This document shows positions 1-13,681 of a DNA stretch of 64,000 nucleotides, in pieces. The notes under the pieces are model-generated. The model saw nothing but the letters and a program-made list of their open reading frames with translations, searched no databases and was not told where the DNA came from. Origin of the DNA: Diplolepis rosae (taxonomy: Eukaryota > Arthropoda > Insecta > Hymenoptera > Diplolepididae); the NCBI GenBank assembly GCA_030998225.1, contig JAPYXD010000695.1:1469001-1533000 (forward strand), written 5' to 3'. The number at the start of each line of letters is the position of its first letter. The stretch's first letter is position 1. A program made the translations under genes and the position numbers.

Positions 1-1116
1 TTTTCATCGCAAGACTCGGAACTTTCGTGAGATCAATTAAAAATCATCTCCAATACTAAATATGATATGTAGTATTGGAAAAGACCCATTAAAAATAAGC
101 CGCTCGTCAACATAGAAAAACTTTGAGAAAGGACAAATTTAATGAAAAACAGATACATAAAACGATCCTTCCTCCTTCGTTCGATTTATCAATAAATTCT
201 CAGATATTTTCACTAACTTTGATTTTGGTAAAAAAAGCAGTTGAGACTTACGATTGATCGTAGGAAAGAAGAAGGTTCGTATTATAAGACAAGCCGGCAT
301 TACAGAATTTGCGTTGTGACGTAATTGCAGGGATGCTGAGAGCCTTTTGGCGACAGATTTCGTCATAATTTTTGGATAATTCTCGCTCCTTAATAGATTT
401 TGTATTCCTCTTACAAAGATTTACTCTAAACTTGCCACACCACGCGATTGGGCTCGGGGCATCTCTCCGCGCCTCCTCTTCGCAATTTATTTACAATTTT
501 ACAACCTACCGCACCGCCGACATATAATTTTTTATTAGTTTTTCCCCTTTAAGTACACGAATAGGACCTAGACATCGTTAATTTTTACACTATACTAACG
601 AAATCTAAACGTTCAATTTTCGTTTTCACCACACTAGGAATAATAAATTTTGACGTATCGTTAGTATACCTTTTTATAGAAATATGCTTACAAAAATAGA
701 ATTTCGCGAGGCGCCGAGAGCGCGTCGCAGTCCAAGCGGGCGGACAAGTTTTGGTTTTCGATCCTCCATCTTTCGTTTCTTTAAAAATTCTACTAATAAT
801 TTTTACAATTTTGCTTATTCGCAGACGCCAAAATGGAGCGAGAAAATTTTTCTACTTTAATCCTTTTTACATGTTGCGTATATTGTCGAGTTCTTGGACA
901 CCAACAATCCCCGTGCAATGTAATTTCGCGTGTGAATTTTTCCTCCTAGTAACCTCATCATTTTTAAAAAACTTTCTTTCCCTCCCTGCAGTACTCGACA
1001 GTTTTTGTCAAACATATACAGCATGTGTCTCGAAATTGTGTACAACTTATACCATTTTACCGTCATGTATAATATACTATAAATACAATTTTCGACGTGA
1101 CAATAAAAATACAATC

Positions 1117-1120
<4 letters not shown>

Positions 1121-1151
<31 letters not shown>
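1121..1151. repeat. (TAA)n microsatellite
   Basis: About ten TAA units. Confidence 0.9.
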
Positions 1152-1152
<1 letters not shown>

Positions 1153-2179
1153 GTAATCAATGATTACTAATTGTTACAATGCTTAAGAAAATAGTGAATA
1201 CAGGGGAATGATATAATAATAATCACAATAACCGTGGCAATGATAGTGAGTGGGTTGATCGTAAATCGTTAATGTCGACAATAATCGTACACATGATAAA
1301 CGAAAACGTAAATCTTTTGTTCGTATGCACAATAACCTCTTTTTCTTTTTTTCTCATTCACGTGCACTCTCACGCGCGCTTCTAAACCTCAAATTAATTT
1401 AATCATTTAGACTCATCATTACAATATTACAATATTAGATTACATTATATCATAATATGCTAGCGTTTATTCAATAAATTTTACATACTTTGATACGCAG
1501 TATGATGGTTCCAAAAACGGTCACCGGCCAACCAAATTTTGTTCACACATCAATACACCTACGCTCAGTATTCGAAGTAATTTGTACTTGTAGCCATATA
1601 TTATAAATATTTTTAATAGTTCGGCCCCACTTTTTGTTTCTTTTTCTGTCTCTCCTTCACTTTCTCTCAATTCTCTTTCTTCTGTTATCACTCTCGCGCC
1701 GCTAGCCGGTACAACTCGAGGCCCTACACATTTTTTTCTTTTGATACGAATATTTAAATAGTACTTTACCCCCTTTTTTTACTTTTAGTTTTTCGACCTG
1801 TCGAAATCTCTACACGCACGTTAGCGTTGCAATTTTCTCCCTGTCTCTACATTTGTTGCGCTTAAATCTTAAATAGTATCGAGATATCATTGCCAAAAAT
1901 AGAAAAAAAACTCATAATCGTTTCCGAATCGAAACAAGTGTGCGTGCTCATGTGTCAAAATTAACATGGGCGCCGATTTATATCCCATGGAATTAACTTT
2001 CTTCACAAGTTACATTATTTTTCATAACGGCGCCCCTGATATTTCGAGCCTGAATCGAGATAGAGGCGCAGTCACCGGGCGACCAGTTCACCCTCCCAAA
2101 ATTTATACAATAAAATTTGTCTTCATTTTTATCTTTGTCTTTTATACCTTGCACTCACCCTCTCACCCCTTCTTTTCGT

Positions 2180-2208
2180 CCTCTCTCTCTCTCTCTCGCT
2201 CTCTCTCT
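2180..2208. repeat. (CT)n tract
   Basis: CT dinucleotide run with one G interruption inside a longer pyrimidine-rich stretch (about 2150-2310). Confidence 0.85.
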
Positions 2209-5200
2209 TTTCTATTTCTCTCTCTCATTCCTTGACTCTCACATCGCATTTATACAACATTTTCTCTTTCTTGCACGCACGACCCCTCCCATAAAGTTTC
2301 CTCCCCTATAATAGACCTTTTTACAATAATTTCTTTAGAACTCCCTAAACCGCGAGAAATAGTTAATTTTTATACACCTAAAGTTACTTGCACCCGTTTC
2401 GGACGGGGCCGCCGGTGACCATGCCGTCAATCGCGACGCGGATGCAACCTATCGATTTTCCTTTTTTCTTTTTTTCTCTCACACATTCTTTTTCTTTCTT
2501 GCACTCTTGTTTCTCTCGCTCGCGCGCGTGCGCTCGTTATTTCTATCTCTCTCTTTCTCACTCAATTTATTCAATCCTGTCGCTTTTCTGCCGCTTTGAA
2601 TTCCGAAATGTAACCGTTTAACCCTTATAAAATGTACACTCACTATACTTTATAGTATTTCTTTAGTTTTAAAGATACAACAACATACTATACGTATATG
2701 GCTCTACAGATGTTCGCTTGCACTGTAACTCAAAAATTGTGTCATGGTCTAGTGAACGTCTCTCGGGTTCGAAACGATCGACAAACCAAAAAGCATTTCG
2801 AAGCATTCAAATTGGATTTTCGAAAAGTCGACCTTTCCCATATCCAGAGAGTACGTGAGTACGGATTTAAAACTTAGGACATCACCCGGGAATCGAATCA
2901 TAAAACTCGAAATCACCAGGGATTTCAGATATTCCTACCCGCGTTATGCTTCTTTCGGGATACCCGCGAGCAACACTCTTTCGAACGTTCTAATGGAAGT
3001 TGATCGAATTTCCCGTTTTCTCTTTATCAAGTCTGATTGGGTTTAGTGAAGGACCGAATGTGAAAATCAGGATGTTAATTTCGTCGGGTCGAAAAAAGCT
3101 CGAGTTTCGAATTTCGAGGGCCGATGTGAAACATTTTAGTTCTCCCTTTACGTTTAATCTCGAGGCAAGAGACCCGGAGCCTATTTTTTTTCTCTTTTAC
3201 ATGAAAGATAAAACGTATTTTGATTTTTATTCAGCTACCGGATCTCTCACATCGAAAATAGGAAACGTTGTTCTTTTATCGAATCGTCGTTCAGTGTTGC
3301 AAGTGGGCAGCCCCGTTCCTGTCTACCAAGATCAATTGTCCTTGGTAACAGTTTACTGTATACAAATATCATTAAGTTTTACATCACAATATGTTGTTAA
3401 TAAATATGGCAAATATGTATACGCATTGTTGTGGGAAATGAGAACCAGTCTTATCGGGCCTGTTGTAGCGCAGGCATATTCTGTAACGTAAAAATATATA
3501 CATCATCTGTGTTGTATGTATAGTGCTGCTCTGTAACTCAAGATTTTATATTCTGTTTACGAATGTATTCTGTACAAAAATGTTAGCTACGAGGCAGATT
3601 CGCCCCGGTACTGGAGCCTCTGCGTGATTCCAGGACAATTATTTGCTAGAAAGTTGATTGATTTAGTATCTGATAAATGTGCAAGAGGCCAAGGAAATCA
3701 TCGCTTCGGCTCCCGGGGCAAAAACGAAGCGGACCCGCGGGTAGGTCGGTGTTTCTTTATTCACTGTTCACTTATGTTTCAAACTGCACGGCAACTAGGT
3801 TTGTTTATCTCGTCTATCTCATTTTATTCCTGATGCATGTATGAAGATTCATTTTTTCATTATCACGGCAAGGCGAGGAAACGCGCCTACGCGTGTGTCT
3901 GTTCTGCGTGTGTGTGTGTTTCTTGTGACCAAACGTCTCCCCGTACCTTATCGTCATCATATTATCATTAAGTATCATTAATACTATAATATTATATCGA
4001 AAATAACGGATAATACAACACGTAGGGAATCGGGGTCTGGGATGTGGTAGACGGGTTAGGGAAATTTCACAGAACCCGAAGGGATTTTTTGAGTTATAAG
4101 GACGCTAGCTGCTAAACCAGCTGGGGTTTTATGGGGCATCGGATCAACTTGTGATGTTGGAAATGCGCCTCTTAGTTACCTCAACTCATTACCGTAGGAA
4201 AAGAAACGGTCTCCTCTCTTTTTTACCGTTCTCCGTTCCAGCGGATTTTGTTGATTCATTTCTTTTGGCGAAATTCCCACATCTCTTCTGATCTTGGAAT
4301 GAGCGGCGGAGCTAAAGTTACATGGTCTCCCCACACATGTGCGTACAACGTGAACGAAGTTTTACAATCTGTCTACGATCACTAGTAGTTAATATGATAT
4401 CCAGTATTATCGATCCGGATTTAATTGTTGGGTGATACTTTTTCGGAGGAAGGGGATCAAGGATTCTGAGGACTGAACGGGCATATTCCTGGGGTATTTT
4501 TAAATCGTTTGCTTATTAGAATGAACTGGCTGATACAACTGTTAGAATACAAGTTTTCCTTTTACATACGGCTATTACTTCGATATACGGTAGGTAGTAG
4601 TATGTAGTTGTCGACACACAATTCAATGGTTACTGGGCTTTACTGTTTACACTGTTTTACTGCTTGTTAAGTGTTAATAATTAATAAGTTTAATTGTAGT
4701 TTAGTTAGTAGCTCTTACGTAGCTGTCTTCATCATCATCTTCATAGTAATGCGGTTAAATCTACGCTTGTATGGGTAATACCTATGCGATCGACACCACT
4801 TGCCGATCCTTCGCAAAGAACCAAACTAACAAATCGATCAACTGATGCTGATTTATTATTTTGATTCTTTAAGTGCGAGAGATCAACAAAGGGACAATCG
4901 ATACGGCGGGGTTGTTTGGCGGGGAGTGGGAGAGACCATAGTACACATATATATTATGTAAGTATACTAATTGCATAATAATTGCTTTTAATCAATACAC
5001 GTGTTTTATCGGTTTTATTGCAGCGTTCCGAACTCCTTGCCTGAACTAAAACATTTCTTTATGTTGGATTTGTTGGGTAGGGTGAGTCATATGTTTTGTG
5101 CCACCTCCTTAACTGTGAAACAACCAATTAAGAAATAATCTCCTGAACATTTATTCTAAATCAAACACCCTATATGAATCACAATAAAAAAAACTCTCCA

Positions 5201-7961
5201 TCGATTGTAAAGCAATCCATTAAGAGTTTTCGATTGCACATTTTTTTGTGGTTATCGAACTTTTTAGTGAGAAAGAAAACCGGTAAAAATTTTATAATCT
5301 TGCTGAGGAGCATGATTACTCTATTGGAATAACATAGATTTGAATACAGGTGTACTCGAATTAGAGAATAGAAAATTTTTTAATTGTTTGAATCACAAGT
5401 GTGATGAGGAGGTGATGTTTGATTTTTACCAGTTTGGCAGAGAAAAATGGGCAGCGGGCGAGCATCGGTCAGACTTTGGGTGGGCGTTCGGTCTATGTCG
5501 GGCCCCTTTGTATAATTTTAGTATTTTTTTCGTATAAAATCAACACTGAAGGCACATTCTATCGGACGAGTCGGCCCAGTGTGTGCTGTGAGTGAGAGAA
5601 GGCGCGGGACCCGTTTAACACGGCCAATGGCTGCGACCTCCGTTGTGGCCTCCGAGGGCCTTATGCACCCTCGGTTACGGTTTAACCGTTCTTAATAAGG
5701 GTTAAGGCTTACAAGAGGAGGTAAGGACAGGTTCGTGAATCGGGAAGGATTCAAGGGGTAGAATAATTATTATTTTTATTATTAGTATTATTGATGTCAG
5801 TCGCGGCCGGGCCCCGCGCGAGAAACTGTTTCTTTGTGTGACGGTATTTTTATCCGGTTGCCTTCTTCTATTGCGTCGGGTTTTGGAGGTCTGTTCACTT
5901 TTTTCGCTTTTCATCGAAATGGCTATTTCAAAATTGAGAGCCGGCCCGACGCTCGCCTGACCTTGCCCAGGTGGAACATAAAATTCTCAGGGCTGTTATC
6001 CTTCCTCGTGCGCAAATACAACTTTTACGATTCCATAAAAACGATGATAAACTGATTAGTCAGATGGTTTTTGCAAATTTATGCCATGGTATCAAATTGA
6101 TTGTGATTGAATGCGAGATAAATCGAAGTTTCAAGATAAGCAAGAAAATTCAATCCAAAATTCAGAAGCTGTTTTACAAATCTTTATAAAAAAAATGACA
6201 CTGACTGGAAATTTAGAACTTTATCATCAACTTGATTATCTGTTTATTTTGAAATTAAAACCGGATATTGAATCTTGTATTAAATATATTATTTAGTACC
6301 ACTTATTTCACCGTTTTTACCGAATTTATTGTTGTCACTTGCTCGCGAGGTAAGATTACTGGAGTGTAAAAGTGAAGAAGCTGTTTAGTTTGTTTTGGGA
6401 AATGTGTGGGATTTGAGTTTTGAGAAATTCGTCAGAGAGGGAGACTGGTAGATGAATATAAGAATGTAATAACCACCCCTTAACGCTACTGGTTAAAGAT
6501 TATTCATCCAAGAAAAGAATCTTTCCTTGGGGTTTCAAGGAATGAGAAAATTTTGGATGAAAATAAGCGCGTATGATTTTTAACGTACTAGAGTGGTTTT
6601 TACCAATTTATTCATTTATATTTTTTCTTTACTTAAGTCCATTCACCCTCTGACAGTAGGAAACTATCAACAGCTGGACGATTTTTAAATGCAGATATAT
6701 TAATATTTATACCAAGCAATGATACCGCAACATCGGCAATATTTCCAAAAAAAATTTTTTGAAAATTATGTCGATTGCTGCTAAAGACTTATAAGAATTA
6801 TAATAATAATCATAATCGTAATAAAACCTTCAAGTCACTAAAGACTGCAAAACACATTATCGACTATTGAAGACGGTGAGCTAAGTAACGCGTGTAATTA
6901 GTACCGTGGAATGTACAAAGAAGGAATTCGCTAGCTAAGAAAACTTAAACTCAACAATCAGGCAGGGCCTTGACGAGAAGGTCGATCGAAAAAAGACTGA
7001 AGAAAATCGAAGGGCTGTTTTTCAATAAAAATTATCCGATCATTCTTCTTTCAATCGACGTCCCGAGGCTCGCATTAATAAACAGATGCAGAGGGTTTGG
7101 AGAGTTTATCGTGGACTTTTTGGGTATCATTCTTTCCTTTTTGACGCGCGAAAGGATTTACTTTAAATCAATTACTTATTCACCAAATGCTTTTACACCA
7201 ATCTGCTAACGTGGTGGTCGAGATAGAGAATAATATTTATAATTTCTTCTTTAAAGACCAAATTGTCGCTTTTTCCTTAACGACGTCTAAAGCGTTTGTA
7301 GCAATTTCAGTTTCAATCGATTGGTATCCAATTTTCTGATATGTATATTGTCTGTCAGTAAATCGCCTGAAGTTGTGGGATTGAGCACAGGGTCTATTGT
7401 AAAACCCATTGATTCCTGTTAAATTTTCATTTAATAATTAAACAACTAATCTGAATTCAATTTTCAAACCCAAAACTGTTTAATCTGATAAAAATTTCAC
7501 ATCTGGATGTGTGATTTATTTCAAGTCAACAGATTCAACTGGAAATGTGTACGCCGTTCGTTTTTCGAGAGTACGTAACTTATCCAATGCGCTTATTTTT
7601 TGTATAATTTCTTTTTAATTTATGGTTCTTTTCAATTCTTGATTGCTTTTGATTTTGTATCCAATGATACTGTGGGTTGCCAATTAATCGAAAGAGGTTT
7701 TACTGTTTACTCGATTCTGGGAGGTTTTTCTCCGAGAATATTGGGTAAGACTGTGTTCGTAGGGGGAAGGTGGATCAGAGGGAGGCTCTTCTGTAGCATA
7801 GAGTTCCAAACGCTCCATGGTCTACAGACATTCAATATTAAACAGATCAATCAACTATCTCGTCGTATAATACCACTAGAATAGTTCATAATCGTAAGTT
7901 ATATCAATAATATAATTATATTTATATATTTATATATCATTAGGTGTTGTTAATGCTGTTT

Positions 7962-7988
7962 GTGTGTGTATGTGTGTGTGTGTGTGTG
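7962..7988. repeat. (GT)n microsatellite
   Basis: GT dinucleotide run with one A interruption. Confidence 0.85.
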
Positions 7989-10900
7989 ATTCATTAAAAG
8001 CTAGCATAAAAATGAAGGGTAAGAAACGACCACTTCTTGACAAAGTTACTTTTCCACCGGTGCCACAGGGCGAATCATATGCGTTGCGACTCTGATTGAA
8101 GATTTTAGTTTCGGATTCGAGGAGACTCGTTACCCGATTATCAAAGGTAGAAATATTTGAGAAATCGTCGCGTCTACTGGGCACAATTCGAGGCGCACTA
8201 ATTTTTAAATCAGACCACCCGTTAGAACCGGTGCATAGAACCGCTTCGCGCAGTGGATGGTTTATTAGCCGCCATGTACCGGGTTGTCTCGTTATCGTAA
8301 TCTATATCATTAATCGTATTATCATAAGTACTAATAATCATAATAATCATCAATCATTAGGTATAATTCAATTAATCAATGCTCTTAACCTTTTATCGTT
8401 AATGTTATTGTTAGGTAGTCTATAGTTTACTAGGTTTCGAATAACACGTACGGATTGGAAGCAAATCTTATTCCTTTTGGAAAGGATGAGTTTAGGTGTA
8501 TCAGGTTATAGAGGAAGGATTGGGAAGGGACATGGATGCTGGAGGGATGCACTCGTTGTTTCGCGCGAAAATCTGCGAAAGTCAGGAAATCGAATCAGGC
8601 GGATATTAGTTGTCGATGAGCAACGCGTTTATTTTCTTTACAGTTGATATTACGGATACGCGATCACCGTGAAAATCTGTTTACCATTTCTGCGGACGAT
8701 TAAGATTCTGATTCTATTTGATAATTGCGAGACATATTTTGTTTTGTATTCACTTGTGTTGATTGTTTTTCAGTTTCTTTTCCTTTCGGATTTTCTTTTA
8801 TTGAGTCAACTCTGCCCACGTGGGTCAGCGACCATCTCGCTGTAACATGGCTTCGATTATCTTTTTTCATCTTGTATACTGATCTCGACTATTTAGTGTT
8901 TCTGGAATTCGGATATTTTTCGAATCTTACCCTTTCACGATATAAGTTTCAAGTGTTATATTGTGAGAATCTGACAAGTGTATGTGGTATTTAAATAAAA
9001 TCAGATCTATTGTGTAAATTTTGAATAGCAAAAATGAAATGTCACTTAGATTGTGAAAGCAAAAGTGTCGATCCGAAGAGATTGTTACTCTCGCGATATC
9101 GAGCGATGTCACGATTAAACAATGAGTCACAGTACAATTCATTAGTTCGCAGCGTATTATCCTTGATTCGTGCCCTCTCTAAATATTCTGTTATTATAAT
9201 GTCTATTTCATTTACCGAGACAGATTTGCGAAACTGTTGGATTAGATTAGGTTTCGAGGATGGTTGTGTTTGGAATGGTAGGCGGATGAACTTGATCTAA
9301 GGGGTTGGTTCTGCGATTACCATACGAGAGGTTGACGGCGTTAAGAGTGAACCATTCTAAAAATTGAGATAAAGTTCTGAGGATTCAGTTCAATCCTAAG
9401 ATTGAAACGTATCTTGGATACTTGCAAGCGTAGTTAAAGATAGTTTAAGCAGAACATAGTTTGATTTTAGGAACAACTGTTTTAATTATAGCACATTACT
9501 TAATACTGAAAAATGTAGCACCATCAACGACCCGTACGGCGTGTCCTATATATATTTATCATGCACACTTAACGAACGTATGGTTCCTTAAACGCAAGCG
9601 TAACGAATCATAAAGGTTGCTGTCACACCTTGTTGTCGTTTACATCGTTGAACGGCTGATCTTATCAGTATGATTCAGACGAGCTGGCCCAAACGCGCAG
9701 ACGTTATGGTGGGGTCACCCAAAGTCTCTTGAAATATTTTTTATTCAAGTGAGTCCGAATGATTTCTGCCCAAAAACGATTCCGATTTTCGTGATTCCTC
9801 GCGCACTTTTCTGTCTGAGGATATTAGTCAATATTGTTTGTTTTATTAGACGAGTGTCCCTAATAGTGGGTGACCCGTCCACTCGCGTCAATATGCAGGA
9901 AATGTTTTTCTTTCTACGCGAAAAGAGTTTTTCTAGAAGGGTCGGGGATGTGGAGGATGTACGGAAGTAATTGATCCACGAGCGGGTTCGCTGAGAGCGA
10001 ATAAATTGCTAAAAGTCGAGGGAGAAGATGAATGTATTCGATGATTTGTGCTGAGTTTTTGTGAGATTAGAGGATCTTCTCCCTTATTTTATTGGCTGTC
10101 GCGAGAGTAGAAATCAGCGAGACTCGCTCATGGAACAATTCTCCGCTGGAAAAGTATATACTAAGGCCGATTTTGGTAAGAATACGCTTTTGATCAACTT
10201 TTAATTTTAATGTAAGGCGCAAACGTGAAAACTTGTACTTTTTTCCTTGATGTGTCTTTTGGATTCGGGCCGGAACTGCATGTTCGTGTTGTGTCGTGTA
10301 AACGTGCATGTAATTTAGAGTGAATTACGAACAGAAAATCTTTATTTCATTATCAACCTAATGCTAATTAACGAAAAGGTTTTTTTAGAATATATTTTAG
10401 GGGGTTTTAATTTTTTTAAACTAAGTGAACACTTCTTTTAGCAACACTTAGCAACTTTATATCACTTGATGATTTTGTCTAAAGCCATGAAATCACAAAA
10501 TTGTTCGATTCCCTGAGAAAAATGCCCAAGAGTTTTATATTCTATTATACGCGATAATTTTCTTAGTGACTTCTCACTAATAATAATGCCCAACTAGAGA
10601 AGATATTTGCATCAAAGGAGTAATTAGCCTCAGGTTAAGTTTTGAAACAGCATGATTTCTGTCATAAAAGATAATCTCTCCAATATAAATGCACGTGTGA
10701 TTTTGTGTGTGTATGACACGTGTCCACGTAACGCAGCAAATGTCTATTACGTGTTCCACAAGTCCCCGTGTACTCGTTTCATTTCACTTTTGGTGTGCCA
10801 AAAAACAGAATTTTTGCTTCCCTTTACTTTACTCTGCTTTCACTTTTCATATTCTCGTCTTGTGCGCAACCGAGGATAGCGAAACGATAAGTGTTTCAAA

Positions 10901-13154
10901 TAAATCCGAAGAAAACGCCGGTAAATGTTAAAATTAAATTTTATCTCGAAAATGGCAGTCCGTCAAATATTGCAATGCGTTCATCAAAGTAGACAGGTTG
11001 GTTCCCCATCATTTTAGTCTGTCTTTGTACCATAAACTGGTGATTTAATTGATTTTGAGACTCAATGTGACTATTGCAATGAAATCCGGTCAAAAGAAAA
11101 GAAAAATCTCTAGGGACTGATTCATTCCCTTGGGGAATGAAGGACGGAAGTATTGTTATATTAATCAACACCTCAGCGAGATGCAGAATTCTATTGTCGT
11201 GTAATTATTCAGAGTCCCAAAATTCAATTGACCACTTGTTCTCAGTCAAAGACAGAGTGATGAGCCTAAAAAGTACTTGCTGTGACAACGATGTCCCACA
11301 AAAAGACTCCCTTTAATGAAGTCCAGTGGGACGCAGAAAAACAATTCCCACAATCTTCAAGACTTTCCCATCGATCGCTTTGCCAACTTGGTCACTCCTA
11401 AATATAGATTAAGGTATTTATCTGGAACATGGTCCTCTTGATTTGTGAATCAAAAAGGTTTATATGTAACTTTGGTCCTCTGATCGATGGTATGGAGTCA
11501 GAAAAAGAAATCTTGTCTCCATCTTCTCGGAAGTATAAAATATCGATTTGTATTGTTTGATGTACAAAGTTCATTTTTTGATCCTCGATTATTCTATTGT
11601 AATCCGAAACATTAGAGTGACAAAGACATTTGGCAAATCGGTTTCGATACCTTTTTCCATATTTCGAAGGGTTTGCGTTTTCTCTGAGGACCTAGACTCA
11701 GTGTGGCGATCTAGCTTACATCCTCACACATCAATTTAGTTCCTACTGCTCGTTCGTAATTATTTTTCGTTACTAAATATTGTTATTCTTATCCACCTAG
11801 GAGCTTCTATTTATAAGTACGAATAAACTACTGCACTGTTTGTTGATACGTATGTTCAATGTGTGTGTGTATATATATATATATCTTTTTTTCTGGAGGT
11901 CCATACATATATACCACTCTAACTTTTTGTCTGTTCATCTTTATACACGCCTAGCGTTCTCTATTCGCTCCTCCCTTTCTTCAAAAACAACAATAAAACT
12001 CAGCATGAAATTCTAATTACTAATTCATAGTGTTGGATTCAGAGTTAACATAACAAAACCTATCTACAACAGAAAAATGATTAGAGAATATTGGAACAGG
12101 TCATTAATGGGAAAGTAAAATTTGTAAAGAGAAAAGAATAGGACGGGAAGAAATGGGAGGACCAATTGCTGTTTAATGAATGTGATTGGCCAAGGGGATG
12201 AACGTTCCGGAACGAGGTTTTGGTGTCATTTTGCATTCTCACAAGGTTTTATCTCTAGGTGACCGGTAGGGTTTATGGATAGCACTGCTTGTTCATGATT
12301 TTCGTCGACTGCGTACTTGATGTTTCTATTTTTTGTTTATAAGATATAAGCGCTAATTGGTAATTTGGATAGCGCCACTGAGTCGGACGACGGGACCGTG
12401 ATATAGCAGAATTTCCGTTTATCTCTCATTCACTCTTCAGACTCACTAATCTCTCTACCAAAAGACGTATTGCATATGAGCTGGTGTCTCTACTCGCCAA
12501 AAGAGCTGCCAAAGAGTATCGTGCACAAAGGAAAGGACATAATTTTTAACGTAGTAATTTTCATTTTACTTACACATTTAACGGTCATTATAAATTTCAT
12601 CACTTTTCTCCCTTTCCCCCCATTTTTGACTCTTAATTTAATCACTTACTAGTCGTCTTTACAATATATGCGGACCTCCCGGTAGGCAAGGAGGTCGGCT
12701 TCTCTGTATAATTTTATTTACTCATTCAAACTCTAACTATATCTCTTTCTCTCTTTTTCTCACTTATTCTCCCTCTTGCTTTCTTCTTTCTCTGTCTCTT
12801 CTAGGATCGGTTTGCGCCGAACGTCTCTAGCCCGTGGTTCCGAACTCAGTCCGAAATCGCATGGTGTCGATGTCGATCTTTATCTCGTTTTCCAAATATT
12901 TTCTTTTGGTCAGATCGCGAGATTATTTGGCTTCAACGACGGTCGCATCAAGGACACTTGGCTCCCTACGCTTCTGCACCATCCACATTATTCGAAAAAT
13001 CGCACCCCCCCACCCCAACCCCGCCCCTAAAGTTTTCAAAAACCCCTGAACTCTTGGATTCCAAGAAGATGTGCTCTTAACATTTCTCTTTTGTGAAACA
13101 AAATATCAATAAGTTTCGACTCTTGAGACAATCGACTATCTTTGGAGAGTTTCA

Positions 13155-13681
13155 TCGAGAGCTGGAGTATCAACAGCCTCTCGAATTGTAGTCTGTAAAA
13201 TATTTAAAAACCTGTTGTATAAAAATGAACAGCAGAAAGAACATTAAAAGAATGTTTGGAGGTAGAAGAGCTGGAGTATCAACAGCCTCGTGAATTTTAG
13301 TGAATAATATGTTTTGAAAAATTATTGTGATATAGAATTTTCCAGTGTTTGAAAGTTTGAAAGCTGGAGTATCAACAGCCTTTCAAAATTGTCTGTTAAG
13401 TAATGAAAACCTGCAAAATAACAATTTCTAATACTGTTCATTGTTTTACCAAAGGTGCGAAATAGTGATGTCAGAAGCAGGAGTATCAACTGCTTCTTTG
13501 TAAAAACTGTATGAAAAGAAAGCAGAATAGGTGATTTAGATTGGAGCTCAAAAGTCGAAATTTAGATCAAAGAAAGATGCTGTGAACAAAGTCGGAGTCT
13601 TCGACGACTTTGTAAACTGTAACTATGGATTGTTTTTTGAACCGGTGATATGTAAAGATCGAAGGACATGGATCCTTCGAT
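13155..13681. repeat. Tandem array of six stem-loops with a shared loop
   Basis: Six hairpins. Left arm/loop/right arm positions: 13155-13164/13165-13173/13174-13184; 13268-13273/13274-13282/13283-13289; 13356-13366/13367-13375/13376-13387; 13473-13480/13481-13489/13490-13497; 13586-13594/13595-13604/13605-13613; 13658-13666/13667-13672/13673-13681. The first four loops are identical, GAGTATCAA. The fifth starts GAGT, the sixth differs. Stem sequences change from unit to unit but stay complementary. The first three share one extra unpaired base in the right arm (CAGCC against GCTG). Spacing is about 110, 95, 115, 115 and 70 nt. The spacers keep a weak common pattern (CTGTAAA, AACCTG). Strand unknown; on the minus strand it would lie in distal pros 3' UTR. 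Confidence 0.85.

Noticed and set aside
3000..3491. 163-codon open frame on the plus strand
   Set aside because: No recognisable domain, no splice partners, and composition like the surrounding non-coding DNA. Its length is plausible by chance in an 18-kb gene-free stretch.
5834..6296. Cluster of overlapping plus-strand small open frames
   Set aside because: They are overlapping frames in AT-rich DNA, with no domain and no codon pattern that supports translation.
13155..13681. CRISPR array
   Set aside because: Repeats are short, diverged hairpins with irregular 70-115 nt spacing in an insect genome, and spacers are AT-rich and weakly related to each other.
13155..13681. Smaug-type recognition elements
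   Set aside because: These need CNGG at the start of the loop. Here the C is base-paired in the stem and the loop begins GAG.
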